From positions 310,001-374,000 of the forward strand of contig NZ_NPKO01000005.1 of the NCBI RefSeq assembly GCF_008329605.1: 64,000 nucleotides of DNA, read 5' to 3'. The notes beneath the pieces were generated by a model. The model made no database searches. It was not told the origin of the DNA and saw only the letters and a list, made by a program, of their open reading frames with translations. The translations under genes and the position numbers were made by a program. Source of the DNA: Mycolicibacterium sp. P9-64. Lineage in GTDB: Bacteria > Actinomycetota > Actinomycetes > Mycobacteriales > Mycobacteriaceae. Below are positions 35,466 through 44,194 of the stretch, piece by piece; positions within the stretch are counted from its first letter, which is position 1; each line of letters opens with the position of its first letter.

Positions 35466-36374
35466 GTGACCATGGAACTGGGAATGGTGGGCCTGGGAAT
35501 GATGGGCCTGAACTTTCGCGAGCGGCTACGTGAACGGGGACATTCGGTCATCGGATACGACCAGCACGCCACCGACGGCGACGTGGGTAGCCTCGTCGAG
35601 TTGATCGAGTCGCTTCCGACCCCGCGAGCGGTGTGGGTGATGGTTCCCGCCGGCGGCCAAACCCGCCAGGTGATCGGAAAGCTCTCCCGTCTTCTCTCAC
35701 CGGGTGACCTCGTCGTCGACGGTGGCAACTCACGGTTCACCGACGACGTGGTCAACGCGCACATCCTCGCCGAGCACGGCATCGGCTATCTCGATTGCGG
35801 TGTCTCAGGCGGAGTGTGGGGCAGGCACAGTGGCTATGCGTTGATGGTCGGTGGCGACTCCGCCGACGTGGACCGGTTGATGCCGGTCTTCGACGCGTTG
35901 CGCGCGGACGGTGACAGGGCGGACTCCTTCGTCCACGTCGGTCCGGTCGGCTCAGGCCATTACGCGAAGATGGTGCACAACGGCGTCGAGTCGGGACTGA
36001 TGCAGGCCTACTCCGAAGGGTACGAACTGCTTTCGGCAGAGGCGTCCGTCGGCGACGTGCCCGCGGTCCTGCGGGCCTGGTCGCAGGGAGCCCTCGTTCG
36101 GTCCAGAATTCTCGATCTCCTGGTGCAAGCGCTGTCCGCCGACCCGGAACTGGTGTCCCTGCCGGACCACGTCGAGGACGCTGACGAAGGCCGGTGGACG
36201 CTCGAAACCGCCATCGCACACGCGGTTCCCGCACCGGTCATCTCCGCAGCACTGTTCGCGCGATTCGCCTCCCGGCAGGACGACTCGCCGGCCATGAAGG
36301 CTGTCTCGGCGGTGCGCAGCCAGTACGGCGAGCGTGCCACCTCACGACGTGTCGAACTCGCCAGGATCGGCTGA
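35466..36374 (+). CDS. gnd: 6-phosphogluconate dehydrogenase, short (decarboxylating) type
   Basis: This 302-residue protein is of the short GndA/YqeC type. It shows a Rossmann fingerprint GMVGLGMMGLNFRERL, the substrate motif VVDGGNSRFTDD and the catalytic lysine in GSGHYAKMVHNGVE. It oxidises 6-phosphogluconate to ribulose 5-phosphate and CO2, which in a RuMP organism can run the dissimilatory formaldehyde cycle. GTG 35466 and ATG 35472 are both possible after AAAGGGG. No glucose-6-phosphate dehydrogenase is in the window. The 257-nt divergent region upstream shows no clear operator. Confidence 0.9.
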   Translation: MTMELGMVGLGMMGLNFRERLRERGHSVIGYDQHATDGDVGSLVELIESLPTPRAVWVMVPAGGQTRQVIGKLSRLLSPGDLVVDGGNSRFTDDVVNAHILAEHGIGYLDCGVSGGVWGRHSGYALMVGGDSADVDRLMPVFDALRADGDRADSFVHVGPVGSGHYAKMVHNGVESGLMQAYSEGYELLSAEASVGDVPAVLRAWSQGALVRSRILDLLVQALSADPELVSLPDHVEDADEGRWTLETAIAHAVPAPVISAALFARFASRQDDSPAMKAVSAVRSQYGERATSRRVELARIG

Positions 36375-36440
36375 ACCGCAGACTCCGAACCCACCATCGA
36401 GCCCCATCGATCCACGCACCACGAGCAGAGGGAGTAACCA

Positions 36441-38573
36441 ATGACTTTGACAGTGAACGACATTCGAACGTCGCCGACAGATCGCGGAGCCGCCGCATCG
36501 ACGAGCGCCGTGTATCCCGCCGATTGGATCGAGCTGGACACCAGGGCCGTCGACACGGCACGCGTCCTCGCTGCGGATGCCGTCGAGAAGGTCGGCAACG
36601 GTCATCCCGGCACGGCGATGAGCCTGGCGCCGCTCGCCTACACCCTCTTTCAGCGGATCATGCGGCACGATCCGTCGGACGCCGACTGGGTCGGTCGGGA
36701 TCGCCTGGTGCTGTCGTGTGGGCATTCCAGCCTCACCCTGTACACCCAGCTGTATCTGGCCGGATACGGGCTCGAGCTCGATGACCTGAAGTCGTTGCGC
36801 ACCTGGGGATCCAAGACGCCGGGACACCCCGAGGTCGGGCACACCCGCGGCGTGGAGATGACCACCGGCCCGCTGGGCCAGGGTCTAGCGTCCGCCGTCG
36901 GCATGGCGATGGCGGCCCGCCGCGAGCGTGGGCTCTTCGACCCGGACACCGTCGCTGGCGAGAGCCCGTTCGACCACCACGTTTACGTCATCGCCTCGGA
37001 CGGCGACATCGAGGAGGGTGTCACGTCGGAGGCCTCGTCGATCGCGGGCGTGCAGCAGCTGGGCAATCTGACCGTGTTCTACGACGACAACAAGATCTCG
37101 ATCGAGGACGACACCGCCATCGCGCTCGGTGAGGACGTCGCGACCCGGTACGAAGCGTACGGCTGGCACGTGCAGGTCGTCGACGGCGGCGAAGACATCT
37201 CCGCGATCCTGGAGGCTGCCGAAGCCGCCGAGGCCGTCGCCGATCGTCCCTCGATCATTTTGCTGCGCACCGTCATTGGCTTCCCTGCGCCGAAGAAGAT
37301 GAACACCGGCGGGGTGCACGGCGCGGCACTGGGCGCCGACGAGGTCGCCGGGGTGAAGCGCGCTCTCGGCTTCGACCCGGACAAGAGCTTCGACGTCGAC
37401 CCCGAGGTGCTGGCGCACGCCCGTCGGGCCGTCGACCGCGGAGACAAGCTCCGTGCGCAGTGGCAGAAGGAGATCGACGCCTGGGCGGCAAGGGAACCCG
37501 AACGCTTCGAACTGTTCTCGCGCCTACAGGAGGGCACCCTGCCGGACGGCTGGGCGGACACGCTACCCACGTACGAACCCGGATCCAAGGCAGTGGCCAC
37601 CCGCAAGGCCTCCGGTGCGGCGATCAACGCTCTCGCCCCGGTCCTTCCCGAACTGTGGGGTGGGTCCGCCGACCTGGCAGGCAGCAACAACACCACCATC
37701 AACGGTGCGGATTCGTTCGGGCCGGTGTCCATCTCCACGAAGGATTGGAACGCCCAACCGTACGGACGCAACCTGCACTTCGGGATCCGTGAGCACGCGA
37801 TGGGCTCGATCCTCAACGGCATCGCACTGCACGGGCCGACCCGCCCCTACGGCGGCACGTTCCTGGTGTTCAGCGACTACATGCGCCCGGCGGTGCGGCT
37901 CGCGGCAGTGATGAACACCCCCGCCATCTACGTCTGGACGCATGACTCGATCGGCCTCGGCGAAGACGGACCGACGCACCAACCGGTCGAGCACATCGCC
38001 TCGTTGCGCAACATCCCCAACGTCGCGGTGATCCGTCCTGGAGATGCCAACGAGACGTCGCAGGCCTGGCGCGCGGCAGTCGAACACACCACGGGGCCGG
38101 TCGCCTTGGCGCTGACCCGTCAAGACATCCCGATCCTCGAGGGCACCCGCGAGAAGGCCGCAGAAGGTGTCACCCGCGGCGGCTACGTCCTCGCCGAAGC
38201 GTCCACCGGCACGCCCGAGATCGTGCTGATCGGCACGGGTTCGGAACTGCAGCTCGCCGTCGCCGCCCGCGAGGCGTTGGAGACCGACGGCGTGCCCACC
38301 CGGGTGGTGTCGATGCCGTGCCTGGACTGGTTCGAGGCTCAGGACCAGGACTACCGCGAGAGCGTGCTCCCGCCGACGGTGAAGGCCCGCGTCTCGGTGG
38401 AAGCCGGACTGGCCATCTCGTGGTACCGCCTGCTCGGCGACGCCGGCGAAGCGGTCTCGCTCGAGCACTTTGGCGCCTCCGCTGATGGTCCAACCCTGTT
38501 CCGTGAGTTCGGCATCACGACCGAAGCCGTCACCGCCGCCGCTCGGCGCTCACTCGCCACCGTGAAGGGATGA
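36441..38573 (+). CDS. tkt: Transketolase
   Basis: This is a 710-residue full-length thiamine-diphosphate enzyme. Key motifs are [16 protein letters not shown], the ThDP/metal motif [18 protein letters not shown]...[10 protein letters not shown], and the pyrimidine-domain block [19 protein letters not shown]. It rearranges C5 and C3/C6/C4 sugars to regenerate ribulose 5-phosphate. GAGGGAG precedes the ATG. Only 7 nt separate it from tal. A second, housekeeping tkt is expected elsewhere in a mycobacterial genome. Confidence 0.96.
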   Translation: MTLTVNDIRTSPTDRGAAASTSAVYPADWIELDTRAVDTARVLAADAVEKVGNGHPGTAMSLAPLAYTLFQRIMRHDPSDADWVGRDRLVLSCGHSSLTLYTQLYLAGYGLELDDLKSLRTWGSKTPGHPEVGHTRGVEMTTGPLGQGLASAVGMAMAARRERGLFDPDTVAGESPFDHHVYVIASDGDIEEGVTSEASSIAGVQQLGNLTVFYDDNKISIEDDTAIALGEDVATRYEAYGWHVQVVDGGEDISAILEAAEAAEAVADRPSIILLRTVIGFPAPKKMNTGGVHGAALGADEVAGVKRALGFDPDKSFDVDPEVLAHARRAVDRGDKLRAQWQKEIDAWAAREPERFELFSRLQEGTLPDGWADTLPTYEPGSKAVATRKASGAAINALAPVLPELWGGSADLAGSNNTTINGADSFGPVSISTKDWNAQPYGRNLHFGIREHAMGSILNGIALHGPTRPYGGTFLVFSDYMRPAVRLAAVMNTPAIYVWTHDSIGLGEDGPTHQPVEHIASLRNIPNVAVIRPGDANETSQAWRAAVEHTTGPVALALTRQDIPILEGTREKAAEGVTRGGYVLAEASTGTPEIVLIGTGSELQLAVAAREALETDGVPTRVVSMPCLDWFEAQDQDYRESVLPPTVKARVSVEAGLAISWYRLLGDAGEAVSLEHFGASADGPTLFREFGITTEAVTAAARRSLATVKG

Positions 38574-38580
38574 CAACGAC

Positions 38581-39741
38581 ATGACTCAGAACCCCAACCT
38601 CCAGAAGCTCTCCGAAGCAGGTGTCTCGGTGTGGCTCGACGACCTCTCCCGCGACCGCATCGAATCCGGCAACCTCGCCGCCCTCATCGCGAGCAAGAGC
38701 GTCGTCGGCGTCACGACCAACCCGTCGATCTTCCAGGCGGCGTTGACCAAGGGCCACGACTACGACGCCCAGGTCCGCGAACTCGCCGAGCGCGGCGCCG
38801 ACGTCGAGGCCACCATTCGCACGGTGACCACGGACGACGTGCGCGCCGCCTGCGACATCCTCGCCCCGGAGTTCGAGGCGAGTGACGGCATCGACGGGCG
38901 GGTGTCCATCGAGGTCGATCCGCGCCTCGCCCACGACGCCGACAAGACCGTCGCGCAGGCCGTCGAACTGTGGAAGATCGTCGATCGCCCGAACCTGTTC
39001 ATCAAGATCCCCGCCACCGAGGCCGGTATTCCGGCCATCGCCAAGGTGCTCGGTGAGGGCATCAGCGTCAACGTCACGCTGATCTTCTCGGTGGCACGCT
39101 ACGAACTGGTCATGGGCGCTTACCTCGATGGACTGGAGGCGGCGAAGGCGGCCGGGCGCGACCTGTCCCGCATTCACTCGGTGGCGTCGTTCTTCGTCTC
39201 CCGCGTGGACACCGAGATCGACAGCCGCCTCGAGACGATCGGCACCCCCGAGGCGCTCGGGCTGCGCGGCAAGGCGGCACTCGCCAACGCGCGTCTCGCT
39301 TACGCCGCCTACCAGCGGGTCTTCGAGGAGCAGCCGCGGTTCGAGGCGCTTCTGGCCGGTGGCGCACGCCCGCAGCGGGCGCTCTGGGCATCGACGGGAG
39401 TCAAGAACCCCAACTACCCCGACACGCTCTACGTCACCCAATTGGCTGCTCCCAACACCGTGAACACGATGCCGGAGAAGACCCTCGACGCGTTCGCAGA
39501 TCACGGCGTGGTCGCGGGCGACACCGTCTCCGGCACCGAGGCCGCGTCGCAGGTGGTCTTCGACGAGCTCACTGCCGTCGGGATCGACATGGCCGACGTG
39601 TTCGCCGTCCTCGAGACCGAGGGCGTCGACAAGTTCGAGGTCGCGTGGAACGAGCTCCTGGACGCGACCGCGCAGCAGCTTCGCGCCGCCGAGGCAGAAG
39701 CACCCGGTACGTGGTCAGGCTGCCGCCCGTCGTCGCGATGA
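38581..39741 (+). CDS. tal: Transaldolase with a C-terminus fused to tetR-derived sequence
   Basis: This 386-residue protein is a mycobacterial-type transaldolase (usual length about 373). It shows [15 protein letters not shown] near the start, the Schiff-base lysine in [11 protein letters not shown] and [13 protein letters not shown]. The family-like sequence ends around QLRAAEAEA. The last twelve residues, [12 protein letters not shown], are encoded by the decayed tetR 3' end and stop there by chance, so the native stop was lost at the island border. Function is probably kept, since the tail is short. It completes acceptor regeneration with Tkt. Confidence 0.93.
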   Translation: MTQNPNLQKLSEAGVSVWLDDLSRDRIESGNLAALIASKSVVGVTTNPSIFQAALTKGHDYDAQVRELAERGADVEATIRTVTTDDVRAACDILAPEFEASDGIDGRVSIEVDPRLAHDADKTVAQAVELWKIVDRPNLFIKIPATEAGIPAIAKVLGEGISVNVTLIFSVARYELVMGAYLDGLEAAKAAGRDLSRIHSVASFFVSRVDTEIDSRLETIGTPEALGLRGKAALANARLAYAAYQRVFEEQPRFEALLAGGARPQRALWASTGVKNPNYPDTLYVTQLAAPNTVNTMPEKTLDAFADHGVVAGDTVSGTEAASQVVFDELTAVGIDMADVFAVLETEGVDKFEVAWNELLDATAQQLRAAEAEAPGTWSGCRPSSR

Positions 39742-39781
39742 GCTGATCGATTGGCTGGGGCGTTACGCGCTCGGCGAGTAA
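39705..39781 (+). pseudogene. Relic of a tetR 3' end (right copy of island-flanking repeat)
   Basis: The first 71 bases match the end of the tetR gene at 14797-14889 with three mismatches and two deletions (10 and 12 nt). Both deletions break the tetR frame. The final codons still read RYALGE-stop (TAA at 39779-39781), a plausible ancestral tetR end, and overlap the convergent hydrolase stop at 39763. The relic therefore marks the original tetR-hydrolase junction. Confidence 0.85.
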
Positions 39782-40812
39782 CCCGGTTTGGCGAGCAGGT
39801 CCCGGATGCCTGCGTCGATGAACGCCGTGTCGACGGGGTTCGGCCCGCCTCCTGCGAAGTGACCCCAGATGCCAGGGATGACCCGCACTTCGCCGTTCGG
39901 GATGAACTGCGATGCCCAGTGCTCGTCCTCGGGAGGGAAGTAGAGGTCCTTCTCGGCGGGCATGGCCAACAACGGGCACCGGATGGAGGCAAGCGCCTTT
40001 TCGACGTCACCTCCGAAACCCGGTGTGTTGCCGACGTTTCCGCTGTGCCACGTACGGATCATGGTGATCAGGTTGTTGGGGTCGCGCCCGTCGCGGAAGA
40101 AGTTCTCCCAGAAGCCGTAAAGGAAGTCGTCGAACGAGGTGAACCCCATCTCGCGCCACGCCTCTTCCCAGTAGAACGCCTGCGAGAAGCCCCAGCCCGA
40201 GTACACCCGCGCAAATGCGCGTAATCCCTTGATGGGTAGCGCATCCGGAGAGTAGTCGCCGTCGGCCCACACGGCGTCGGCGGTGAGCGCGGCGATCAAC
40301 GACTCGAGGAAGACCTTGTTGTGCGGCGCGGTCTTGCTCGACCCGCAGAACGGTGCGGCGCGTTGCACCATCTCGGGGTGACTCACGGTCCATTGATAGG
40401 TCTGCCCGGCACCCATCGACCATCCGGTGACGAGCGCGATCGTCGAGATGCCGAACTTCTCGGTGACCAGTTTGTGCTGTGCCTCTACCTGGTCGTAGAA
40501 CGTCACGTCGGGAAAGCGCGCCCGATCGTAGGGGGCCGGGGTGTTCGACGGGGACGACGACAGCCCGTTGCCGATCATGTTCGGAACGAGGATGAACCAC
40601 TCGTCAGGGTTGAGCGCCTTGTCGGTGCCGATCAGCCATTCGTTGTCCGTGTGCCACCCGGAATACCAGGTGGGGTAGACGATGACGTTGGTCTTGTCGG
40701 CGTTGAGCGTGCCGTAGGTCTTGTAGGCCAATTTCGCGTCGCGCAGCGTAAAACCGTTCTGCAGCGTGAAGTCGCCGAGATCGAAGTACTCGGCATCGGT
40801 GGGTGCAGGCAT
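39763..40812 (-). CDS. Alpha/beta-fold hydrolase, MetX (homoserine acetyltransferase)-like
   Basis: This 349-residue protein has the nucleophile elbow GWSMGAGQ, the acid in PAEKDLYFPPED and the catalytic His in WGHFAGGGPNP. The N-terminal DFTLQNGFTLRDAKLAYKTYGTLNADKTN is typical of MetX-like hydrolases/acyltransferases. It lies 21 nt downstream of the amidase gene and is preceded by GAGGA, so it belongs to that operon. The last few codons run into the tetR relic. The reaction is unknown; an ester or amide hydrolysis linked to the amidase is likely. Confidence 0.8.
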   Translation of the reverse strand: MPAPTDAEYFDLGDFTLQNGFTLRDAKLAYKTYGTLNADKTNVIVYPTWYSGWHTDNEWLIGTDKALNPDEWFILVPNMIGNGLSSSPSNTPAPYDRARFPDVTFYDQVEAQHKLVTEKFGISTIALVTGWSMGAGQTYQWTVSHPEMVQRAAPFCGSSKTAPHNKVFLESLIAALTADAVWADGDYSPDALPIKGLRAFARVYSGWGFSQAFYWEEAWREMGFTSFDDFLYGFWENFFRDGRDPNNLITMIRTWHSGNVGNTPGFGGDVEKALASIRCPLLAMPAEKDLYFPPEDEHWASQFIPNGEVRVIPGIWGHFAGGGPNPVDTAFIDAGIRDLLAKPGYSPSA

Positions 40813-40833
40813 GGTGAAATCCTCTTCCTCTGG

Positions 40834-42078
40834 TTAGGTGCTCACCGCGCACTGGCCGCGGTCGATCCGTTGTGGGCCCTGCGCCGACGGCCGCACGTCG
40901 ATGTCGAAGATCGCGGTCGGAACATAAAGCGTTGCACAGGAGTTCGGTACGTCCACGACACCAGACAGGCGCCCTTCGACGGGGGCGGCGCCGAGCATGA
41001 GATAGACCTGTTCGCGCGTCCAGCCGAACTTCGAGAAGTACTCGATCGCGTTCAGGCAGGCGTTCTGGTAGGCCAGCGTGCTGTCCAGGAAGTGCTGCGT
41101 ACCAAACCTGTCGACCGAGAAGCCCACGAAGGTGAGAAACTCCGAGTACCGCGGCTCGACGTTGCCTGGCATGAAGATCGGGTTGGTGGTGACACCGTAG
41201 GTCTCCATGCCACCCTTGATGATCTCGACCCGCAGATCGATGTATCCGCCCATTTCGATGGCGCCGCAGAAGGTGATCTCGCCGTCGCCTTGCGAGAAGT
41301 GCAGGTCGCCGAGCGACAGGTTGGCCCCGTCGACGAACACCGGGTAGAAGATCCGGCTGCCCTTGGAGAGGTTCTTGATGTCCTGGTTGCCGCCGTTCTC
41401 GCGCGGGGGTGCGGTCCTCGCCGCCTCGGCCGCGACACGTTCGTAATCGGCACCGGTGAGGCTGCCGAGCACCGCGCTTACCGGTTGTGGGGGCAACGCC
41501 AGTGGCGGGACGCGATCGGGGTCGGTCGCAATCAATGCGCCCTCCCGGCTGTTCCAGGTGGCCAGCAGATCGGCGCTCGGCGCGGTGCCCATCAGGCCGG
41601 GATGGATCAGTCCGGTGAACTCCACTCCGGGGATGTGACGGCTCGTCGCCTTCTGCCCGGTGAAGTCCCAGATGGCCTTGTACGCCTGTGGGAACCAGTC
41701 GGTGAGGAAGCCGCCGCCGTTCTCCTTCGCAAAGAGTCCCGTGTAGCCCCAGCCCTGGCCTGCGACCGGTCCGGTCTCCTGTGGCACGGGACCGACGTCG
41801 AGGATGTCGACGACGAGTAGGTCGCCCGGCTGGGCTCCTTCGACGGCGAATGGTCCGGAGAGCTGGTGGACCATCGTCAGGTCGCAGTCGCGGATGTCGT
41901 TGGCATCGTCGGAGTTGACGATGGTTCCGTCGAACCACTCCTTGGACTCGACGCGGAAGGTGTCGCCGGACTTGACCGTCGCGACGGCCGGGATGTCGGG
42001 ATGCCAGCGGTTGTGGCCGACCAGTTCCTGTTCCCGGAAGGGCTTGCTCTGATCGACGGGGAAGATGACGTCGGGCAT
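40834..42078 (-). CDS. fmdA: Formamidase/acetamidase (FmdA/AmdA family)
   Basis: This 414-residue protein of the FmdA_AmdA family, which includes the inducible acetamidase of M. smegmatis, shows conserved blocks QELVGHNRWHPDIP, EFTGLIHPGLMGTAPS, LHFSQGDGEITFCGAIEMGG and EYFSKFGWTREQVYLMLGAAPVEGRLSGVVD. It hydrolyses short amides to acid and ammonia in the cytoplasm. GAGGAG precedes the ATG. Neighbours are an FmdB zinc ribbon upstream and a MarR/AmiC-like regulator pair, which resembles the M. smegmatis amidase regulon. Confidence 0.9.
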   Translation of the reverse strand: MPDVIFPVDQSKPFREQELVGHNRWHPDIPAVATVKSGDTFRVESKEWFDGTIVNSDDANDIRDCDLTMVHQLSGPFAVEGAQPGDLLVVDILDVGPVPQETGPVAGQGWGYTGLFAKENGGGFLTDWFPQAYKAIWDFTGQKATSRHIPGVEFTGLIHPGLMGTAPSADLLATWNSREGALIATDPDRVPPLALPPQPVSAVLGSLTGADYERVAAEAARTAPPRENGGNQDIKNLSKGSRIFYPVFVDGANLSLGDLHFSQGDGEITFCGAIEMGGYIDLRVEIIKGGMETYGVTTNPIFMPGNVEPRYSEFLTFVGFSVDRFGTQHFLDSTLAYQNACLNAIEYFSKFGWTREQVYLMLGAAPVEGRLSGVVDVPNSCATLYVPTAIFDIDVRPSAQGPQRIDRGQCAVST

Positions 42079-42108
42079 GGTGATCTCCTCGAGCGGGGGT
42101 TCGGTCTT

Positions 42109-42390
42109 CTATGGGCGGGGGAGGCCGGCGTGGCGCGGGTCGGTGCCGCTCCGCGGAGCACGAGCGGCCTCGGTCGATCTGGTTACCAGGCCGGGTGACG
42201 ATTGTGACTTCTCATGCACGTCAAGCGCTTTCAGGCCGGCGCTTGACCGTGTCGACAGGGCCGGCGCCGAGAACACCCGCCGTGCCGGTGCGCGGCAGGA
42301 TTCACACGTCAATGACGCGGGGGCAGTGCCTATTCGAAACTGGGTATCGATGAGTCCGTGTGTGCTGCAACGGTATTGATATCCAGCCAT
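42109..42390 (-). CDS. fmdB: FmdB-type zinc-ribbon protein
   Basis: This 93-residue protein has an N-terminal zinc ribbon with MAGYQYRCSTHG and TCESCRAPARRVFS, i.e. Cys-x-x-His and Cys-x-x-Cys pairs in the FmdB arrangement. The remainder is low in structure. FmdB proteins accompany formamidases and are thought to be regulatory. It is the first gene of the amidase operon. A 10-bp tandem duplication lies at its start codon. Confidence 0.75.
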   Translation of the reverse strand: MAGYQYRCSTHGLIDTQFRIGTAPASLTCESCRAPARRVFSAPALSTRSSAGLKALDVHEKSQSSPGLVTRSTEAARAPRSGTDPRHAGLPRP

Positions 42391-42400
42391 ATCCAGCCAT
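42381..42400. repeat. 10-bp tandem duplication at the fmdB start
   Basis: ATCCAGCCAT occurs twice head to tail. On the minus strand each copy provides an ATG, but only the inner one (42390) is in the fmdB frame. The duplication shifts the distance between the ribosome site and the start. Confidence 0.7.
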
Positions 42401-42626
42401 CAGGCCTCTCGGTGAGGAGTTTACTCCCAAATGGGAACATCTCCTGGCTGAACCTACACCTTGCTCGGGCGTCGTCAAGGGAAAGCGGGCAGATCACCGT
42501 CGGTCACAGCGCGTGTTTACGAGCCGGTCACACGGCGACGGATTCGCGGGCTACCGGTTACACCCATGCAACACCGTCGAACGTCCGCGGTGAGGTCGAT
42601 CGCGGACGATTACGAGCCAGCGAGAT

Positions 42627-42992
42627 CTACAGTGGGGAAACGTGCTGAGGTTTGACGGCTATGGCAGCGGCGATCGTTGGCTCGACATCACGGAGGAGAG
42701 CTTGACCATCCGAGGACAGGCGCAGCGTGGTCCTGCGACGATCGTGCGGCGAGATCGTCCGGAAGATGGCGCCGATCTCGACGAGGGAGTCGACGATCCG
42801 GGTCGCCGAGGTCGACGGGATGACGAGCGCGTCGATGACGTCCGACATCGAGCAGCCTGGGTTCGCCTCGATACAGGTGAGAGCGCGCCAGCGATCCACG
42901 GTGAGATCGGTACCGGCGAGCGCGTCCTCGATCGTCGCGGCGACCAGCGACGCTCGTCTGAGCAATTCGAGCGTGTCCGCGACAGCTTCCAT
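42627..42992 (-). CDS. MarR-family regulator (AmiA-like)
   Basis: This 121-residue protein has a winged-helix MarR core: LTVDRWRALTCIEANPGCSMSDVIDALVIPSTSATRIVDSLVEIGAIFRTISPHDRRRTTLRLSSDGQALL, with the DRR wing motif. It is a little shorter than most MarR proteins. It is divergent from the AmiC-like sensor across 61 nt. In M. smegmatis the acetamidase operon is controlled by a MarR-type AmiA and an amide-binding AmiC, so this pair probably plays the same part here. The 236 nt downstream to fmdB show only the small duplication. Confidence 0.78.
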   Translation of the reverse strand: MEAVADTLELLRRASLVAATIEDALAGTDLTVDRWRALTCIEANPGCSMSDVIDALVIPSTSATRIVDSLVEIGAIFRTISPHDRRRTTLRLSSDGQALLRDVEPTIAAAIAVKPQHVSPL

Positions 42993-43053
42993 GACCTGCC
43001 TTCTGCGACGAGTCCGCCAACCGTGCTCTCACTGCGCCCGGAGGAGCACCAGC

Positions 43054-44181
43054 ATGCCAGATAGTGTGCCGGTGTTTGGACCAAGAGCGACGCGTCCTAA
43101 GGAATTTCGTGTCGCTCTGGCGTTGCCGCGACGAGGTCCGGCGGGCATCTTCGGCCTGGAGTGTCGTGCCGCGGCGGAACTGGCGGCCGCCGAGATCGAT
43201 GCCAGGGGCGGGGTCGCTGGGCGCACCGTGCAATTCGTTCACGTCGACGCAGGCGGTCATCCTGGGGCTACGGCCGCCGCGGTCAGGGCGCTCCTGGACG
43301 CGGGTTCGATCGATGCCGTGACGGGGTGGCATCTGTCCAACGCTCGCCAGGCGATTGCCAAGGCCGTCGGCGGTCGAGTGCCCTATGTCTACGCCGCCGC
43401 CTACGAGGGCGGCGAGTGCAGCGATGGTGTGCTGTGCAGTGGGGAGGTTCCCGGCGATCAGGTCGTGGCGTCGCTGCACTGGCTGCGCACCGAGGCGCGG
43501 CTGCGCCGGTGGTTCATCGTCGGAAACGACTACGTGTGGCCGCGCGGAACGGCGGCTGCGACTCGAGCCGGCCTGCAGGACTCCGACATCTCGATCCTCG
43601 GTGAACGGTTCCTGCCGTTGGGCACCGTCGACCCAGCGGTCTGGGATCGGGTACTCGACGAGGTCGTCCTCAGCCGGGCAGAAGGCGTGATGTCACTGCT
43701 GGTGGGGTCGGACGCCGTGCGGTTCAACCGTGCCTTCGGATACAAGGGGCTGGACGCGACGATCACCCGCTTCAGTCCCTTTACCGACGAGACCGTGATC
43801 CTGGCCAGCGGCGCCGACGCGACCGAGAACCTCTTCATCTCGGCGGGGTGGTTCGCAGGCCTGGGTTCCGCGTCGGCTGCCGAGTTCACGGAGGGCTTCG
43901 CCCGGGCGTTTGATCTGCTCAACGGGACCGCAGCGATAGGCGAGTCGGTCGCGCCGCCCCCAGGGACGATGGCCGAGACGACGTACTCGGCGGTCCATCT
44001 CTTGGCGGGGATCGCCAGCACCTCCGTGCCGACGGTGCAGGACGCGCGGCGCGCCTTCGCGAAGTGGGGGTGGGATACGCCGCACGGGCCGGTGGACCTC
44101 GATCGCGGATCGGCGCGGCACCCCGTCCACCTGGCCAAGGCGCGCGGCGTCGAACTCGACGTCATCGCACAAGTCCGATGA
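43054..44181 (+). CDS. AmiC-like amide-binding protein (type-1 periplasmic-binding fold)
   Basis: This 375-residue protein of the Leu/amide-binding type-1 fold begins KEFRVALALPRRGPAGIFGLECRAAAELAAAEIDARGGVAGR, with DAGGHPGATAAAVRALL and VPYVYAAAYEGGE further on. There is no signal peptide or lipobox, so it is cytoplasmic like Pseudomonas AmiC, which senses short amides and controls an amidase operon. GGAGGAGC stands before the ATG at 43054. The divergent MarR gene and nearby amidase support the role of an inducer sensor. Confidence 0.8.
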   Translation: MPDSVPVFGPRATRPKEFRVALALPRRGPAGIFGLECRAAAELAAAEIDARGGVAGRTVQFVHVDAGGHPGATAAAVRALLDAGSIDAVTGWHLSNARQAIAKAVGGRVPYVYAAAYEGGECSDGVLCSGEVPGDQVVASLHWLRTEARLRRWFIVGNDYVWPRGTAAATRAGLQDSDISILGERFLPLGTVDPAVWDRVLDEVVLSRAEGVMSLLVGSDAVRFNRAFGYKGLDATITRFSPFTDETVILASGADATENLFISAGWFAGLGSASAAEFTEGFARAFDLLNGTAAIGESVAPPPGTMAETTYSAVHLLAGIASTSVPTVQDARRAFAKWGWDTPHGPVDLDRGSARHPVHLAKARGVELDVIAQVR

Positions 44182-44194
44182 CCGCCCTGGGGGT

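Larger units (their letters stand above)
14890..39704. mobile_element. C1-metabolism genomic island (PQQ alcohol dehydrogenase plus RuMP cycle)
   Basis: The block between the two tetR 3'-end copies holds a self-contained set of genes for PQQ synthesis, quinoprotein alcohol oxidation and the ribulose monophosphate cycle, together with its own regulators. The genes outside (tetR on the left, alpha/beta hydrolase and amidase on the right) have no functional link to it. In the right copy, the relic of the tetR stop and the convergent hydrolase stop still overlap, which looks like the ancestral tetR-hydrolase junction. No integrase or transposase gene is present, so the means of insertion is unknown; homologous replacement or an excised integrase are both possible. 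Confidence 0.6.
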
